From an uncultured Oscillibacter sp. (lineage in GTDB: Bacteria > Bacillota > Clostridia > Oscillospirales > Oscillospiraceae), in assembly GCA_900551885.1 (NCBI GenBank), contig URXS01000090.1, forward strand, positions 1 to 7,561: DNA of 7,561 bases. The letters are read 5' to 3'. The translations under genes were made by a program, and so were the position numbers. The notes beneath the pieces are model-generated. The model saw only the letters and a list, made by a program, of their open reading frames with translations, was not told the DNA's origin and did no database searches. Shown here in pieces: positions 1-6,555 of the stretch; the stretch's first letter is position 1; every line of letters starts with the position of its first letter.

Positions 1-676
1 CCTTCTCCACGATGATATCGTCGCCGGACTTGTCAGGCCAGGTATCGGGTACCTTGTCCATGTTGGACAGGGTGGCGAACATGGCGTTGGTCATGGCGCC
101 GAACTTGATGCCGCAGCCCTTGATGCCCAGCTCGCCGCCGCCCAGCTCCGCGTCATACCGAGCGGACAGCTCCGCCACCCGCTCCCGGGGCACATGGCCG
201 TCCAGCAGCCGGGACAAAAACAGGTTCCGCAGTAGGGGAAGGCTCTCCTCATACCGCTGGCGAAGCTGCTCGGCGTCCCGGCGCTCCGTCCGCTCCCGGT
301 CCAGTTGGCCGTGGATCCGCTGCAATACGGCAGTCAGCTCCGGGGCGTTGATGGGCTTGAGGATATACTCCGACACGTTCATCTGAATGGCCTGCTTGGC
401 ATACTCAAAGTCATCGAAGCCGGAGAACACCACGAATTTGGACGCCGGCAGCCGCTCCGTCAGGATCCGGCACAGCTCCAGCCCGTCCATGAAGGGCATT
501 TTGATGTCCGTCAGCACCACGTCCGGCTGCAACGTCTCCGCCAGCTCCAGGGCGTCCTGGCCGTTTTCCGCTTCTCCCACCAGGGAAAAACCAAGACCCT
601 CCCAGTCCATTTTTTGGCTGATGCCGACCCGGATATCCTCCTCGTCGTCCACCAGCAGCACCCGATACTGCTCCAT
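1..676 (-). CDS. YesN/AraC-type response regulator, C-terminus beyond window
   Basis: This is the first 225 codons of a two-component response regulator; the gene continues past the left edge. The receiver domain covers about residues 1-120: acidic pair D10/D11, phospho-acceptor D57 in VLTDIKMP, switch residue S85 in FVVFSGF, and K107 in ILKPI. A charged helical, probably coiled-coil linker follows (about 115-160), with the LPLLRNLFLSRLLDG stretch typical of the YesN family, in which an AraC helix-turn-helix lies at the C-terminus. That DNA-binding domain is not in the window, so the family call rests on the receiver and linker. Residues about 178-225 resemble nothing I know from this family. 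The ATG at 676 is chosen because AGGAGG (686-691) sits 9 bases upstream and the receiver begins at once. The gene lies downstream of the mgl operon on the same strand, after its terminator, and has its own promoter. Its kinase partner is not visible. Confidence 0.88.
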   Translation of the reverse strand, partial: MEQYRVLLVDDEEDIRVGISQKMDWEGLGFSLVGEAENGQDALELAETLQPDVVLTDIKMPFMDGLELCRILTERLPASKFVVFSGFDDFEYAKQAIQMNVSEYILKPINAPELTAVLQRIHGQLDRERTERRDAEQLRQRYEESLPLLRNLFLSRLLDGHVPRERVAELSARYDAELGGGELGIKGCGIKFGAMTNAMFATLSNMDKVPDTWPDKSGDDIIVEK

Positions 677-705
677 GGGGGTTCTCCTCCTTTTCTCTTG
701 TTTCT

Positions 706-733
706 AGTATAGCATGCCCAGGGCAGAAAACAA
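706..733 (-). promoter_or_regulatory. Extended -10 promoter for the response regulator gene
   Basis: On the minus strand TTGTTT (733-728) and TATACT (711-706) are separated by 16 bases, and the -10 is preceded by TGC, giving an extended -10 element. Transcription would begin near 699 and leave a short leader with AGGAGG at 691-686. The -35 lies within the T-rich tail of the mgl terminator, so the two signals overlap. Confidence 0.55.
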
Positions 734-734
734 A

Positions 735-768
735 GGGGGCGCGCATCCCGAAGAAGATGCGCGCCCTC
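735..768 (-). terminator. Intrinsic terminator of the mgl operon
   Basis: An 11-bp perfect stem (737-747 with 756-766, GGGCGCGCATC against its complement) has an 8-base loop and can extend by two more pairs, one of them G-U, to 735-768. Read on the minus strand it is followed by CTTTGTTTTCTG, an interrupted U-tract. It begins 22 bases after the mglC stop, the expected place for the end of the operon. Confidence 0.8.
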
Positions 769-789
769 CCGTCGGGACGGTGTGTGTCC

Positions 790-1863
790 TTATCTCTTGA
801 CCAGATACTTGCGCATATCCAGGGCGCAGGCAAACAGGATGATGCCGCCCTTGATGATGTAGAACAGGTCCTGGTTGATGCCGATCATGTTCAATCCCAC
901 GAAGATCAAACGCAGCATCAACACGCCGATGACGATGCCGCGGATCTTGCCGATGCCGCCCACGAAGGAGACGCCGCCGATGACGCAGGCCGCAATGGCG
1001 TCGGACTCGTAGTTCAATCCGGTGTTGGCGGTGTTGGAAGCCACGCGGGCGCCCTCGATGAAGCCGGTGACGGCGTACATGGCGCCGGCCAGGGCGAAGA
1101 CCATGATGTTGGTGGCAAAGACGTTGACGCCGGAGACCCGGGCCGCCTCTTCATTGGCGCCCAGAGCAAACATGTTCTTGCCGAAGGTGGTCTTGTTCCA
1201 GATGAACCACATGAGGGCGGTGCAGATCACGGCGATCCACACGTAGTTGGGGATGGGCGTGCCGCCGATCTTCAGGATAGAGCCGGTGATGAAGCCGGAG
1301 TAGGACTTGTCCAGACCGGAGATGGCCATGCCGTTGTTCTCGCCGGCCTTCACGTACAGCAGCAGCAGCGTGTAGATGATGAGCTGGGTAGCCAGGGTGA
1401 CGATGAAGGGATGCAGCTTGTACTTGGCCACGAAGAAGCCGTTGAAGGCACCGATGGCACCGCCGATGACCATAGCCAGCAGCAAAACCAGCAGCACGGG
1501 CGGTGGGGTCAGGTTGGGCCACATCTTGCTGGCCGCATCCACGGCCTGGAGGAGGGAGGCGGAGATGCAGGCGGTCAGGCCCACGATACGGCCGGCGCTC
1601 AGGTCGGTACCGGTCAGCACGATGCATCCGCCGACGCCCAGGGCCACCGGCAAGTAGGCGCAGGTCTGGGCCAGGATGTTGATGATGGAGGCCGGCTTCA
1701 GGAAGTTCTTGTTGACGATGGCGATATAGATGACCGCGATCACCATGATGATGATCAGGGCGTTGTTGAGGATCAGGTCCAGCACCCGTTTGCTGGTCCA
1801 GGGCTGCTTGGCCGCGGCCTTGGCTTTGGCCTCTTTCTCCATGGTTTTGGATTCTTTGCTCAT
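790..1863 (-). CDS. mglC: Galactose/methyl-galactoside ABC transporter permease MglC
   Basis: A 357-residue integral membrane protein of the BPD_transp_2 family (RbsC/MglC/XylH type), the translocation channel of the importer. A charged, Lys/Ala-rich cytoplasmic N-tail (about 1-28) precedes many hydrophobic segments, for example about 33-50, 66-84, 122-142, 153-171, 207-221, 251-270 and 308-325. Family landmarks are TGTDLSAGRIVGL (84-96), the cytoplasmic coupling loop ALGANEEAARVSGVNV (233-248) and GGVSFVGGIGKIRG (297-310). E. coli MglC is about 336 residues; the extra length here is mostly the N-tail. The ATG at 1863 is preferred over the Met at residue 8 because GAGGGGG (1873-1879) lies 9 bases upstream, while no Shine-Dalgarno precedes the inner Met. 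Only 18 bases separate it from the mglA stop, so the two are cotranscribed. It is the last gene before the 735-768 terminator. Family certain; substrate inferred from MglB. Confidence 0.95.
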   Translation of the reverse strand: MSKESKTMEKEAKAKAAAKQPWTSKRVLDLILNNALIIIMVIAVIYIAIVNKNFLKPASIINILAQTCAYLPVALGVGGCIVLTGTDLSAGRIVGLTACISASLLQAVDAASKMWPNLTPPPVLLVLLLAMVIGGAIGAFNGFFVAKYKLHPFIVTLATQLIIYTLLLLYVKAGENNGMAISGLDKSYSGFITGSILKIGGTPIPNYVWIAVICTALMWFIWNKTTFGKNMFALGANEEAARVSGVNVFATNIMVFALAGAMYAVTGFIEGARVASNTANTGLNYESDAIAACVIGGVSFVGGIGKIRGIVIGVLMLRLIFVGLNMIGINQDLFYIIKGGIILFACALDMRKYLVKR

Positions 1864-1881
1864 AGGTAAGTTCCCCCTCTA

Positions 1882-3381
1882 TTACACATATTTGGCGGCC
1901 AGGGTGAGGATCTCCTCCTGGCTGGTGTTCTTGGCGTCCACCTCACCGGCCAACTGGCCGCCGGACATGACCAGGATCCGGTCACACACGCCCAGCAGCT
2001 CGGGCATTTCAGAGGAGACCATGATGACGCCCTTGCCCTCTTTGGCCAGATTGATGATCAGCTCGTAGATCTCATACTTGGCGCCCACGTCGATGCCGCG
2101 GGTGGGCTCGTCCAGCAGCAGCACCTCCGGCTTGGTCAGCAGCCACCGGCCGATGATGACCTTCTGCTGGTTGCCGCCGGACAGAGACCGGATCTGGGTG
2201 TCCTGGCTGGGCGTCTTGATGCGCATGGCCTGGATGGACCACTCGGTATCCTGGCGCATCTTCTTGTCGGACAGGCAGATGCCGCCGATCAGATAGTTCT
2301 TCAGGTTGGAGATGACGGTGTTGTCCAGGATGCTGCGGATACCGAAGATGCCGGTGGCCCGGCGCTCCTCCGTCAGCAGGGCGAAGCCGTTCTTGATGGA
2401 CTCCCGGGGATTGCGGTTCTTGATCTCCTTGCCGTGGAGGCGGATGGTGCCGCTCTCCTTGGTCATGGCGCCGAACAGGTTCTCCAGCACCTCCGTGCGG
2501 CCGGAGCCGTCCAGGCCCGCGATGCCCAGGATCTCACCGGCACGAAGCTGAAAGCTGGCGTCCTTGAGGCGGGTGTACTTGCCTTTGAGGTGCTCCACTT
2601 CCAGGATCACCTCGCCGGGGACGTTTTCCTTGGGGGGGAAGCGGTTGGTCAGCTCGCGGCCGACCATCAGACGGATGATCTCCTCCATGGTCAGCTCACT
2701 GGCCGGACGGGTGGCCACGTACTGGCCGTCCCGCATGATGGTGACCTCGTCGCTGATGCGGAGGATCTCCTCCATCTTATGGGATATGTAGATGATGCCG
2801 CAGCCCCGGTCCCGCAGCATGTTGATGATGCGGAACAGGTGCTCCACCTCGGTCTCCGTCAGGGAGGAAGTGGGTTCGTCGAAAACGATGATCTTGGCGT
2901 TATAGCTGACGGCCTTGGCGATCTCCACCATCTGCCGCTGGGAAACGGGCAGGGTGGACATGATGGCCTTAGGGTCCACATGGACCTCCAGCTCGTCAAA
3001 AATCTCCTTGGTGCGCTTGCGCATGATGCTCTCGCTGACCATGATGCCACCCACCTTGGGATAGCGGCCCAGCCACAGGTTGTCCGTGACGGTCCGGGTC
3101 AGGGCCTGGTTCAGCTCCTGGTGCACCATGGCCACGCCGTTCTCCATGGCCTCCTTGGAACTCTTGAAGTTGACTTCTTTGCCCTCCAGGGTGATGGTTC
3201 CGCTGTCTTTGGAATAAATGCCGAAGAGGCACTTCATCAGGGTGGACTTGCCCGCGCCGTTCTCGCCCATCAGGGCGTGGACCGTGCCGGCGCGGACCGT
3301 CAGGGACACGCCGTCCAGGGCCTTGACGCCGGGGAACTCCTTGGTAATCCCGCGCATTTCCAGCAATGCCGGCTGTTCCAT
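1882..3381 (-). CDS. mglA: Galactose/methyl-galactoside ABC importer ATPase MglA
   Basis: A 499-residue ATPase with two fused nucleotide-binding domains, the normal architecture for carbohydrate importers of the MglA/RbsA class. Domain 1 has Walker A GENGAGKST (39-47), Q-loop Q88, an altered signature LPVSQRQ (144-150), Walker B ending D168-E169 and H-loop H201. Domain 2 has the degenerate Walker A GLDGSGRTE (289-297), lacking the Lys-Ser/Thr, a standard LSGGNQQK signature (400-407) and Walker B LLLDEP ending E425. Such asymmetry, with one weakened ATP site, is usual for the family and is not a sign of decay. The start at 3381 is preferred over an in-frame ATG at 3405 because AGGAGG (3390-3395) lies 8 bases before it; the longer reading would place this site inside the coding sequence. 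The 197-base gap to mglB is unusually long for this operon and structured. Confidence 0.96.
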   Translation of the reverse strand: MEQPALLEMRGITKEFPGVKALDGVSLTVRAGTVHALMGENGAGKSTLMKCLFGIYSKDSGTITLEGKEVNFKSSKEAMENGVAMVHQELNQALTRTVTDNLWLGRYPKVGGIMVSESIMRKRTKEIFDELEVHVDPKAIMSTLPVSQRQMVEIAKAVSYNAKIIVFDEPTSSLTETEVEHLFRIINMLRDRGCGIIYISHKMEEILRISDEVTIMRDGQYVATRPASELTMEEIIRLMVGRELTNRFPPKENVPGEVILEVEHLKGKYTRLKDASFQLRAGEILGIAGLDGSGRTEVLENLFGAMTKESGTIRLHGKEIKNRNPRESIKNGFALLTEERRATGIFGIRSILDNTVISNLKNYLIGGICLSDKKMRQDTEWSIQAMRIKTPSQDTQIRSLSGGNQQKVIIGRWLLTKPEVLLLDEPTRGIDVGAKYEIYELIINLAKEGKGVIMVSSEMPELLGVCDRILVMSGGQLAGEVDAKNTSQEEILTLAAKYV

Positions 3382-3389
3382 ATCAGTTT

Positions 3390-3395
3390 CCTCCT
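3390..3395 (-). promoter_or_regulatory. Ribosome binding site fixing the mglA start
   Basis: AGGAGG on the minus strand, 8 bases before the ATG at 3381. It decides against the upstream in-frame ATG at 3405, which has no comparable site. Confidence 0.8.
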
Positions 3396-3413
3396 TTACA
3401 CACATATTTCGAC

Positions 3414-3465
3414 TGAAGCTCCTGCCTCGGCCGCGCCTGGCGGCACAACTCAGGCAGAGGCTTCA
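3414..3465 (-). other. Stem-loop upstream of the mglA ribosome binding site
   Basis: 3414-3427 pairs with 3452-3465 (TGAAGC... against ...GCTTCA) over 14 positions, with one A-C mismatch and one G-U pair in the minus-strand RNA. A smaller nested stem is possible inside it (3431-3434 with 3440-3443). It ends about 18 bases before the mglA Shine-Dalgarno. It could protect the mRNA 5' end after processing or modulate mglA translation; its role is unknown. Confidence 0.5.
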
Positions 3466-3475
3466 TCTGCTCATG

Positions 3476-3534
3476 AAAAAAGCCCCATTTCGATCCGTGG
3501 TGGAGCGGGGCTGTCGCAGTCGACAGCCCCGCTC
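3476..3534 (-). terminator. mglB-mglA intercistronic hairpin with alternative terminator pairing
   Basis: A perfect 14-bp stem with a 4-base loop (3503-3516 with 3521-3534; GAGCGGGGCTGTCG against its complement) follows the mglB stop by about 45 bases. Its distal arm contains AGCCCC (3512-3507 on the minus strand), which can also pair with a third segment GGGGCT (3486-3481) running straight into six T residues (3481-3476). The RNA can therefore form either the long stem or a weaker stem next to a U-tract. Likely effect: partial termination or 3'-end protection after mglB, raising binding protein over ATPase and permease. The stem is clear in the sequence; the effect is inferred. Confidence 0.65.
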
Positions 3535-3578
3535 GTCATCAGCTCAGGGTTGGGTTGGGGCAACGTGTTTCGTCCGAA

Positions 3579-4691
3579 TCAGCCGGTAATCATGGCGTAA
3601 GGCACACGGATCTTGGCGCAGTCGGCGTCCACGTTGTAATCAGAGGTGTTGTCCATCAGGGCAGCGCCGGAATTGATGTTCTCCACCAGGGTCATGATGG
3701 TGCTGGCCATGCCCTCGGCGTCCTGCTTGACGGTACCGGTCATCTGGCCGTTCTCGATCTTCTGAACGGCGGAGTCCATGGCGTCCACGCCGTAGACGGG
3801 GATGGTGGTGCTGCCTTCCTCACCGGTGTTGTAGCCGGCGGCCTGCAGAGCAGCGATGGCGCCTTCGGCCATGCCGTCGTTGTTGGCGATGATCAGCTCG
3901 ACCATGTTGTTGCTGGCCTCAGAGTAAGCGGCGAGGATGGTGTTCATGTAGTCGGTAGCGGCCTGAGAAGACCAGTTGCCGGTGGTGTCCACCAGGTACT
4001 TGGAGGTGTTGTTGGGGTCATAGAAGGACAGAGCGGGCTTGCCGGCCTCGGTCAGGATGGCATCGGCGTCCTCGACGGAATACTGGGTGCGGAACTCGGC
4101 TTCCTTGTTGCCCTCCTGGCCCTTGAACAGGACATAGGAGATGGTGCCGTCGCCGTTGAGGTCCACAGCGTCATAGTTCTCCAGCAGGAACTCGCCGATC
4201 ATCTCGCCCTGCATGTGGCCGGCCTCGGCGGCGTCGGTGCCCACGAAGGCGCAGTTCTCATAGCTGTCCACCACGCTGTTCTCAACCTCGCGGTTGAAGA
4301 AGATGATGGGGATGCCGGCGTTCTTGGCGGCATCGCAGGCCTGCTGGGCGGCGTCGGGAGAGGAGGTCTCCACGATGTTGACGATCAGCAGGTTGGCACC
4401 GTTGGAGATAGCGGTGTTGATCTGGTCCAGCTGGTTGGCCTGGTTGCCAGCGCCGTCAAAGTCGTTGAAGGTGATGCCGGCGTCGGTCAGCAGACCGTCC
4501 ATGGCGTTGCGGACAGTGGTGATGTAAGCGTCGGAGTAGTTGTAGTAGAACACACCCACGTTCAGGGCGCTCTCGGTGGCTTCGGTGGTATCGCCGGAGT
4601 CGTCAGTGGTCTCAGCAGTGTCGTCGCCACCGCAGGCGACCAGGGACAGGCTCATGACCAGAGCCAGGATCAGCGCAAGAAATTTTTTCAT
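3579..4691 (-). CDS. mglB: Galactose/glucose-binding lipoprotein MglB
   Basis: A 370-residue solute-binding lipoprotein, the sugar receptor of the importer, anchored outside the membrane. Signal peptide 1-19 ends in lipobox LVAC with lipidated C20, followed by an acidic, Thr/Ser-rich tether (21-42). The mature part is a periplasmic-binding fold of the MglB/RbsB type. The calcium site characteristic of galactose-binding proteins is recognisable: D177, N179, D181 in DLNGDGTIS, with E265 as the distant ligand. By eye against E. coli MglB, sugar contacts are kept at D54 (D14), N105 (N91), R201 (R158), W240 (W183), N271 (N211) and D303 (D236). Changes are F16 to Y56, H152 to N195, D154 to E197 and N256 to Q323. 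Galactose or glucose is likely, but the changes leave room for another sugar or polyol. The ATG at 4691 has AGGAGG (4699-4704) 7 bases upstream. First gene of the operon. Confidence 0.94.
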   Translation of the reverse strand: MKKFLALILALVMSLSLVACGGDDTAETTDDSGDTTEATESALNVGVFYYNYSDAYITTVRNAMDGLLTDAGITFNDFDGAGNQANQLDQINTAISNGANLLIVNIVETSSPDAAQQACDAAKNAGIPIIFFNREVENSVVDSYENCAFVGTDAAEAGHMQGEMIGEFLLENYDAVDLNGDGTISYVLFKGQEGNKEAEFRTQYSVEDADAILTEAGKPALSFYDPNNTSKYLVDTTGNWSSQAATDYMNTILAAYSEASNNMVELIIANNDGMAEGAIAALQAAGYNTGEEGSTTIPVYGVDAMDSAVQKIENGQMTGTVKQDAEGMASTIMTLVENINSGAALMDNTSDYNVDADCAKIRVPYAMITG

Positions 4692-4970
4692 TATGGTTCC
4701 TCCTGTAAAAATGTTGACTTCTTTTCTCCACGGCAGGGCGGTTTGCCCCCCGTCTTCCGAGGATGGCTTTATTTTAATTCCCCTTGCATGAAAAAACGAT
4801 AGAATTTTCTTCGCACTTCTAGGAAAAATCTTTGGTTTTTACTTGATGCCTACGTAAATTTTTCGGAAACAGTGTTAAATATATACAAAGATGGTTAATC
4901 ATTTTCTGCAAAATCCCATCTTGACAATTAAATGTTCACTTGTCTTTCTCTGACGCACACTTTATGGCGG
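4692..4970 (-). promoter_or_regulatory. mgl promoter and operator region, gene-free
   Basis: AT-rich non-coding stretch between the hydrogenase terminator and mglB, and the only room for the mgl promoter. No single promoter stands out on the minus strand. Candidates are TTGTCA (4927-4922) with AATGAT (4903-4898, 18-base spacer), and a TATATT -10 (4883-4878) without a good -35. The second would give a leader of about 180 bases. Inverted repeats include AAGATGG/CCATCTT (4888-4894 and 4916-4922) and an imperfect palindrome at 4922-4938. A CodY-like box lies at 4900-4914. I found no convincing catabolite-response (cre) site and no open reading frame worth calling. Confidence 0.5.
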
Positions 4971-4971
4971 T

Positions 4972-5002
4972 AAAAAATCCCCCGCCATCTGGCGGGGGAT
5001 TT
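4972..5002 (-). terminator. Intrinsic terminator of the hydrogenase gene
   Basis: A 12-bp perfect stem with a 4-base loop (4975-4986 with 4991-5002; AAATCCCCCGCC against its complement) is followed on the minus strand by a run of T (4977-4972). It starts 13 bases after the hydrogenase stop. This is a textbook Rho-independent terminator and separates the hydrogenase transcript from mgl. Confidence 0.9.
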
Positions 5003-5015
5003 GAAATGTGGCGGA

Positions 5016-6533
5016 TTATTCCTCCACTTCCTTCAGTCGGTTCAGATACGGGCTCTGGGTACTGCTAGAGGCAGCGGCCTTGTTCTTGAAATTCTCCACG
5101 TTGGTGGCGCTCTCCTTCACGGGAGTGATGGTGCCGGCGCCGGCCACGCAGCCGCCGGGGCAGCCCATGCCCTCCAGCAGGTAGCCATTGCGCTTGCCGG
5201 CCTTGGCCATCATCAGCATCTTCCGGCACTCCTTCAGGCCGTCACCATACTCAATGGGGACCTCCCGGTTGGGATCGATGTGCTTGATGGCCTCCACCAC
5301 AGCGGCGGCCACACCGCCGCCCACGGCAAAGCCCCGGCCCATGGCGGTGCCCTCCTCCAGATCGTCGGCGGGGTCGCCCTCGATCTGGGTGAAGTCGATC
5401 TCCTTGGCGTCGAACATACCCTGGAGCTCCTCAAAGGTCAGCACAAAGTCCACGTCGGAGCGGACGGAGCGGCGGTTGGCCTCCAGCTTCTTGGCGGCGC
5501 AGGGCCCGATGAAGCAGATCCGGGCGTTGGGCCGGTCTTTCTTCACCATGCGGGCGGTAATGACCATGGGGGTCAGGGCCATGGAGATACAGTCCTTGAA
5601 CTGGGGGAACAGCTTTTTGGCCATGACGGACCAGGCGGGACAGCAACTGGTGCCCATGAAGGGGAGCTTGTCCGGCACGTTCTCCAGGAAGTCGTGGGCC
5701 TCCTCCACGGTGCAAAGATCTGCGCCAATGGCCACCTCCACCACGTCGGAAAAGCCCAGGATGCGCATGGCAGCCTTCAGCTTGTCGGGGGTGGCGTCCT
5801 TTCCGAACTGGCCCACGAAGGCAGGGGCCACGCAGGCGATGACCTCCTCCTTTTTCTTCATGGCGCTGATGACCTGGAAGATCTGGCTCTTGTCGGCGAT
5901 GGCGGCGAAGGGGCAGTTGACCAGGCACATGCCGCAGGAGACGCACTTGTCGTAGTTGATCTTGGCCCGTCCCAGCTCATCGGAGCCGATGGCGTCCATG
6001 CCGCAGGCGGCGGCGCAGGGACGCTCGATCTTGCTGATGGCCCGGTAGGGGCACTGGTTGAAGCACTTGCCGCACTTGATGCACTTGCTCTGGTCAATGT
6101 GGCAGTGCTTGTTCTCATCCAGATAGATGGCGTCCTTGGGACACACATTCATGCAAGGGTGAGAAATACAGCCCTGGCAGCTGTCGGTGATGCGGATCTG
6201 CTTGGGCGGGCAGGCGTTGCAGGCAAAGGGGATGATGTTGACCAGCGGCTCCTCGAAATACTTCTGGTCGGTGGCGGCCTCCTGAATGTGGGCGCTGACG
6301 GGAGACTGGGCATCCGCCGGCTGCAGGCTCATGCCCAGCGCCAGCCGAACCCGCTCCTGGACGATGGCCCGCTCCAGAAACACGTCATGGCGGTGCTTGG
6401 CCACCTCGCCGGGAACGATCTTGTAGGGGATCATGTCCACCTGGCTCAGGTCCCCGTCTCCGTAGGCCAGACGGGCCACCTCGGTAAAGACGTTGCGGCG
6501 AATGTCGTCTACCGCGCTGTGTACACCTCTCAT
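5016..6533 (-). CDS. Monomeric [FeFe] hydrogenase, group B-like
   Basis: A 505-residue iron-sulfur protein expected to catalyse 2H+ + 2e- to H2 (either direction) in the cytoplasm. N-terminal ferredoxin-like Cys motifs are C105/C108, C119-x2-C122-x4-C127-x3-C131P, C151-x2-C154-x2-C157-x3-C161P, C173/C177 and C197-x2-C200-x2-C203-x3-C207P, enough for three or more 4Fe-4S clusters. The H-cluster domain carries L1 TSCCPAW (295-301), L2 IGPCAAKK (342-349) and L3 EGMGCPGGC (454-462). The predicted H-cluster ligands are C298, C345, C458 and C462, with C297 as proton-relay Cys. L2 has Gly343 where prototype enzymes have Met. Overall layout resembles the poorly studied group B enzymes; no NuoE/NuoF-like partners are adjacent. 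The ATG at 6533 is chosen over in-frame ATGs at 6569 and 6605 because GGAGG (6543-6547) lies 9 bases upstream and the ATG at 6605 falls at the predicted transcription start. Physiological direction and partner are unknown. Confidence 0.92.
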   Translation of the reverse strand: MRGVHSAVDDIRRNVFTEVARLAYGDGDLSQVDMIPYKIVPGEVAKHRHDVFLERAIVQERVRLALGMSLQPADAQSPVSAHIQEAATDQKYFEEPLVNIIPFACNACPPKQIRITDSCQGCISHPCMNVCPKDAIYLDENKHCHIDQSKCIKCGKCFNQCPYRAISKIERPCAAACGMDAIGSDELGRAKINYDKCVSCGMCLVNCPFAAIADKSQIFQVISAMKKKEEVIACVAPAFVGQFGKDATPDKLKAAMRILGFSDVVEVAIGADLCTVEEAHDFLENVPDKLPFMGTSCCPAWSVMAKKLFPQFKDCISMALTPMVITARMVKKDRPNARICFIGPCAAKKLEANRRSVRSDVDFVLTFEELQGMFDAKEIDFTQIEGDPADDLEEGTAMGRGFAVGGGVAAAVVEAIKHIDPNREVPIEYGDGLKECRKMLMMAKAGKRNGYLLEGMGCPGGCVAGAGTITPVKESATNVENFKNKAAASSSTQSPYLNRLKEVEE

Positions 6534-6542
6534 TTCCTTTTT

Positions 6543-6547
6543 CCTCC
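6543..6547 (-). promoter_or_regulatory. Ribosome binding site fixing the hydrogenase start
   Basis: GGAGG on the minus strand, 9 bases before the ATG at 6533. The two upstream in-frame ATGs lack a comparable site, so the shorter 505-residue protein is preferred. Confidence 0.75.
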
Positions 6548-6555
6548 ATCTTTCC

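Noticed and set aside
757..1869. Long plus-strand open frame opposite mglC, rich in Asp, Gly and His
   Set aside because: Low-complexity antisense shadow created by GC-rich third codon positions of mglC. No ribosome binding site or domain, and mglC is unmistakable on the other strand.
1882..3381. Degenerate second Walker A of MglA as a sign of gene decay
   Set aside because: This asymmetry is typical of fused double ATPases in carbohydrate importers, and the rest of the domain is intact.
2434..3600. Long plus-strand open frame opposite mglA
   Set aside because: Antisense shadow with Gly/His/Leu/Asp-biased composition and no recognisable fold; it spans the intercistronic hairpins as well.
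3555..4802. 415-codon plus-strand open frame opposite mglB
   Set aside because: Val/Gly/His-rich shadow of mglB codons. No Shine-Dalgarno or family resemblance.
4787..4873. Possible catabolite-response (cre) sites in the mgl leader
   Set aside because: Candidates around the CG dinucleotides have several mismatches at required cre positions, including the paired A residues and the terminal C.
4921..4926. Perfect TTGACA on the plus strand as a possible plus-strand promoter
   Set aside because: No -10-like sequence at 16-18 bases downstream and no plus-strand gene follows. Its complement may serve the minus-strand mgl promoter instead.
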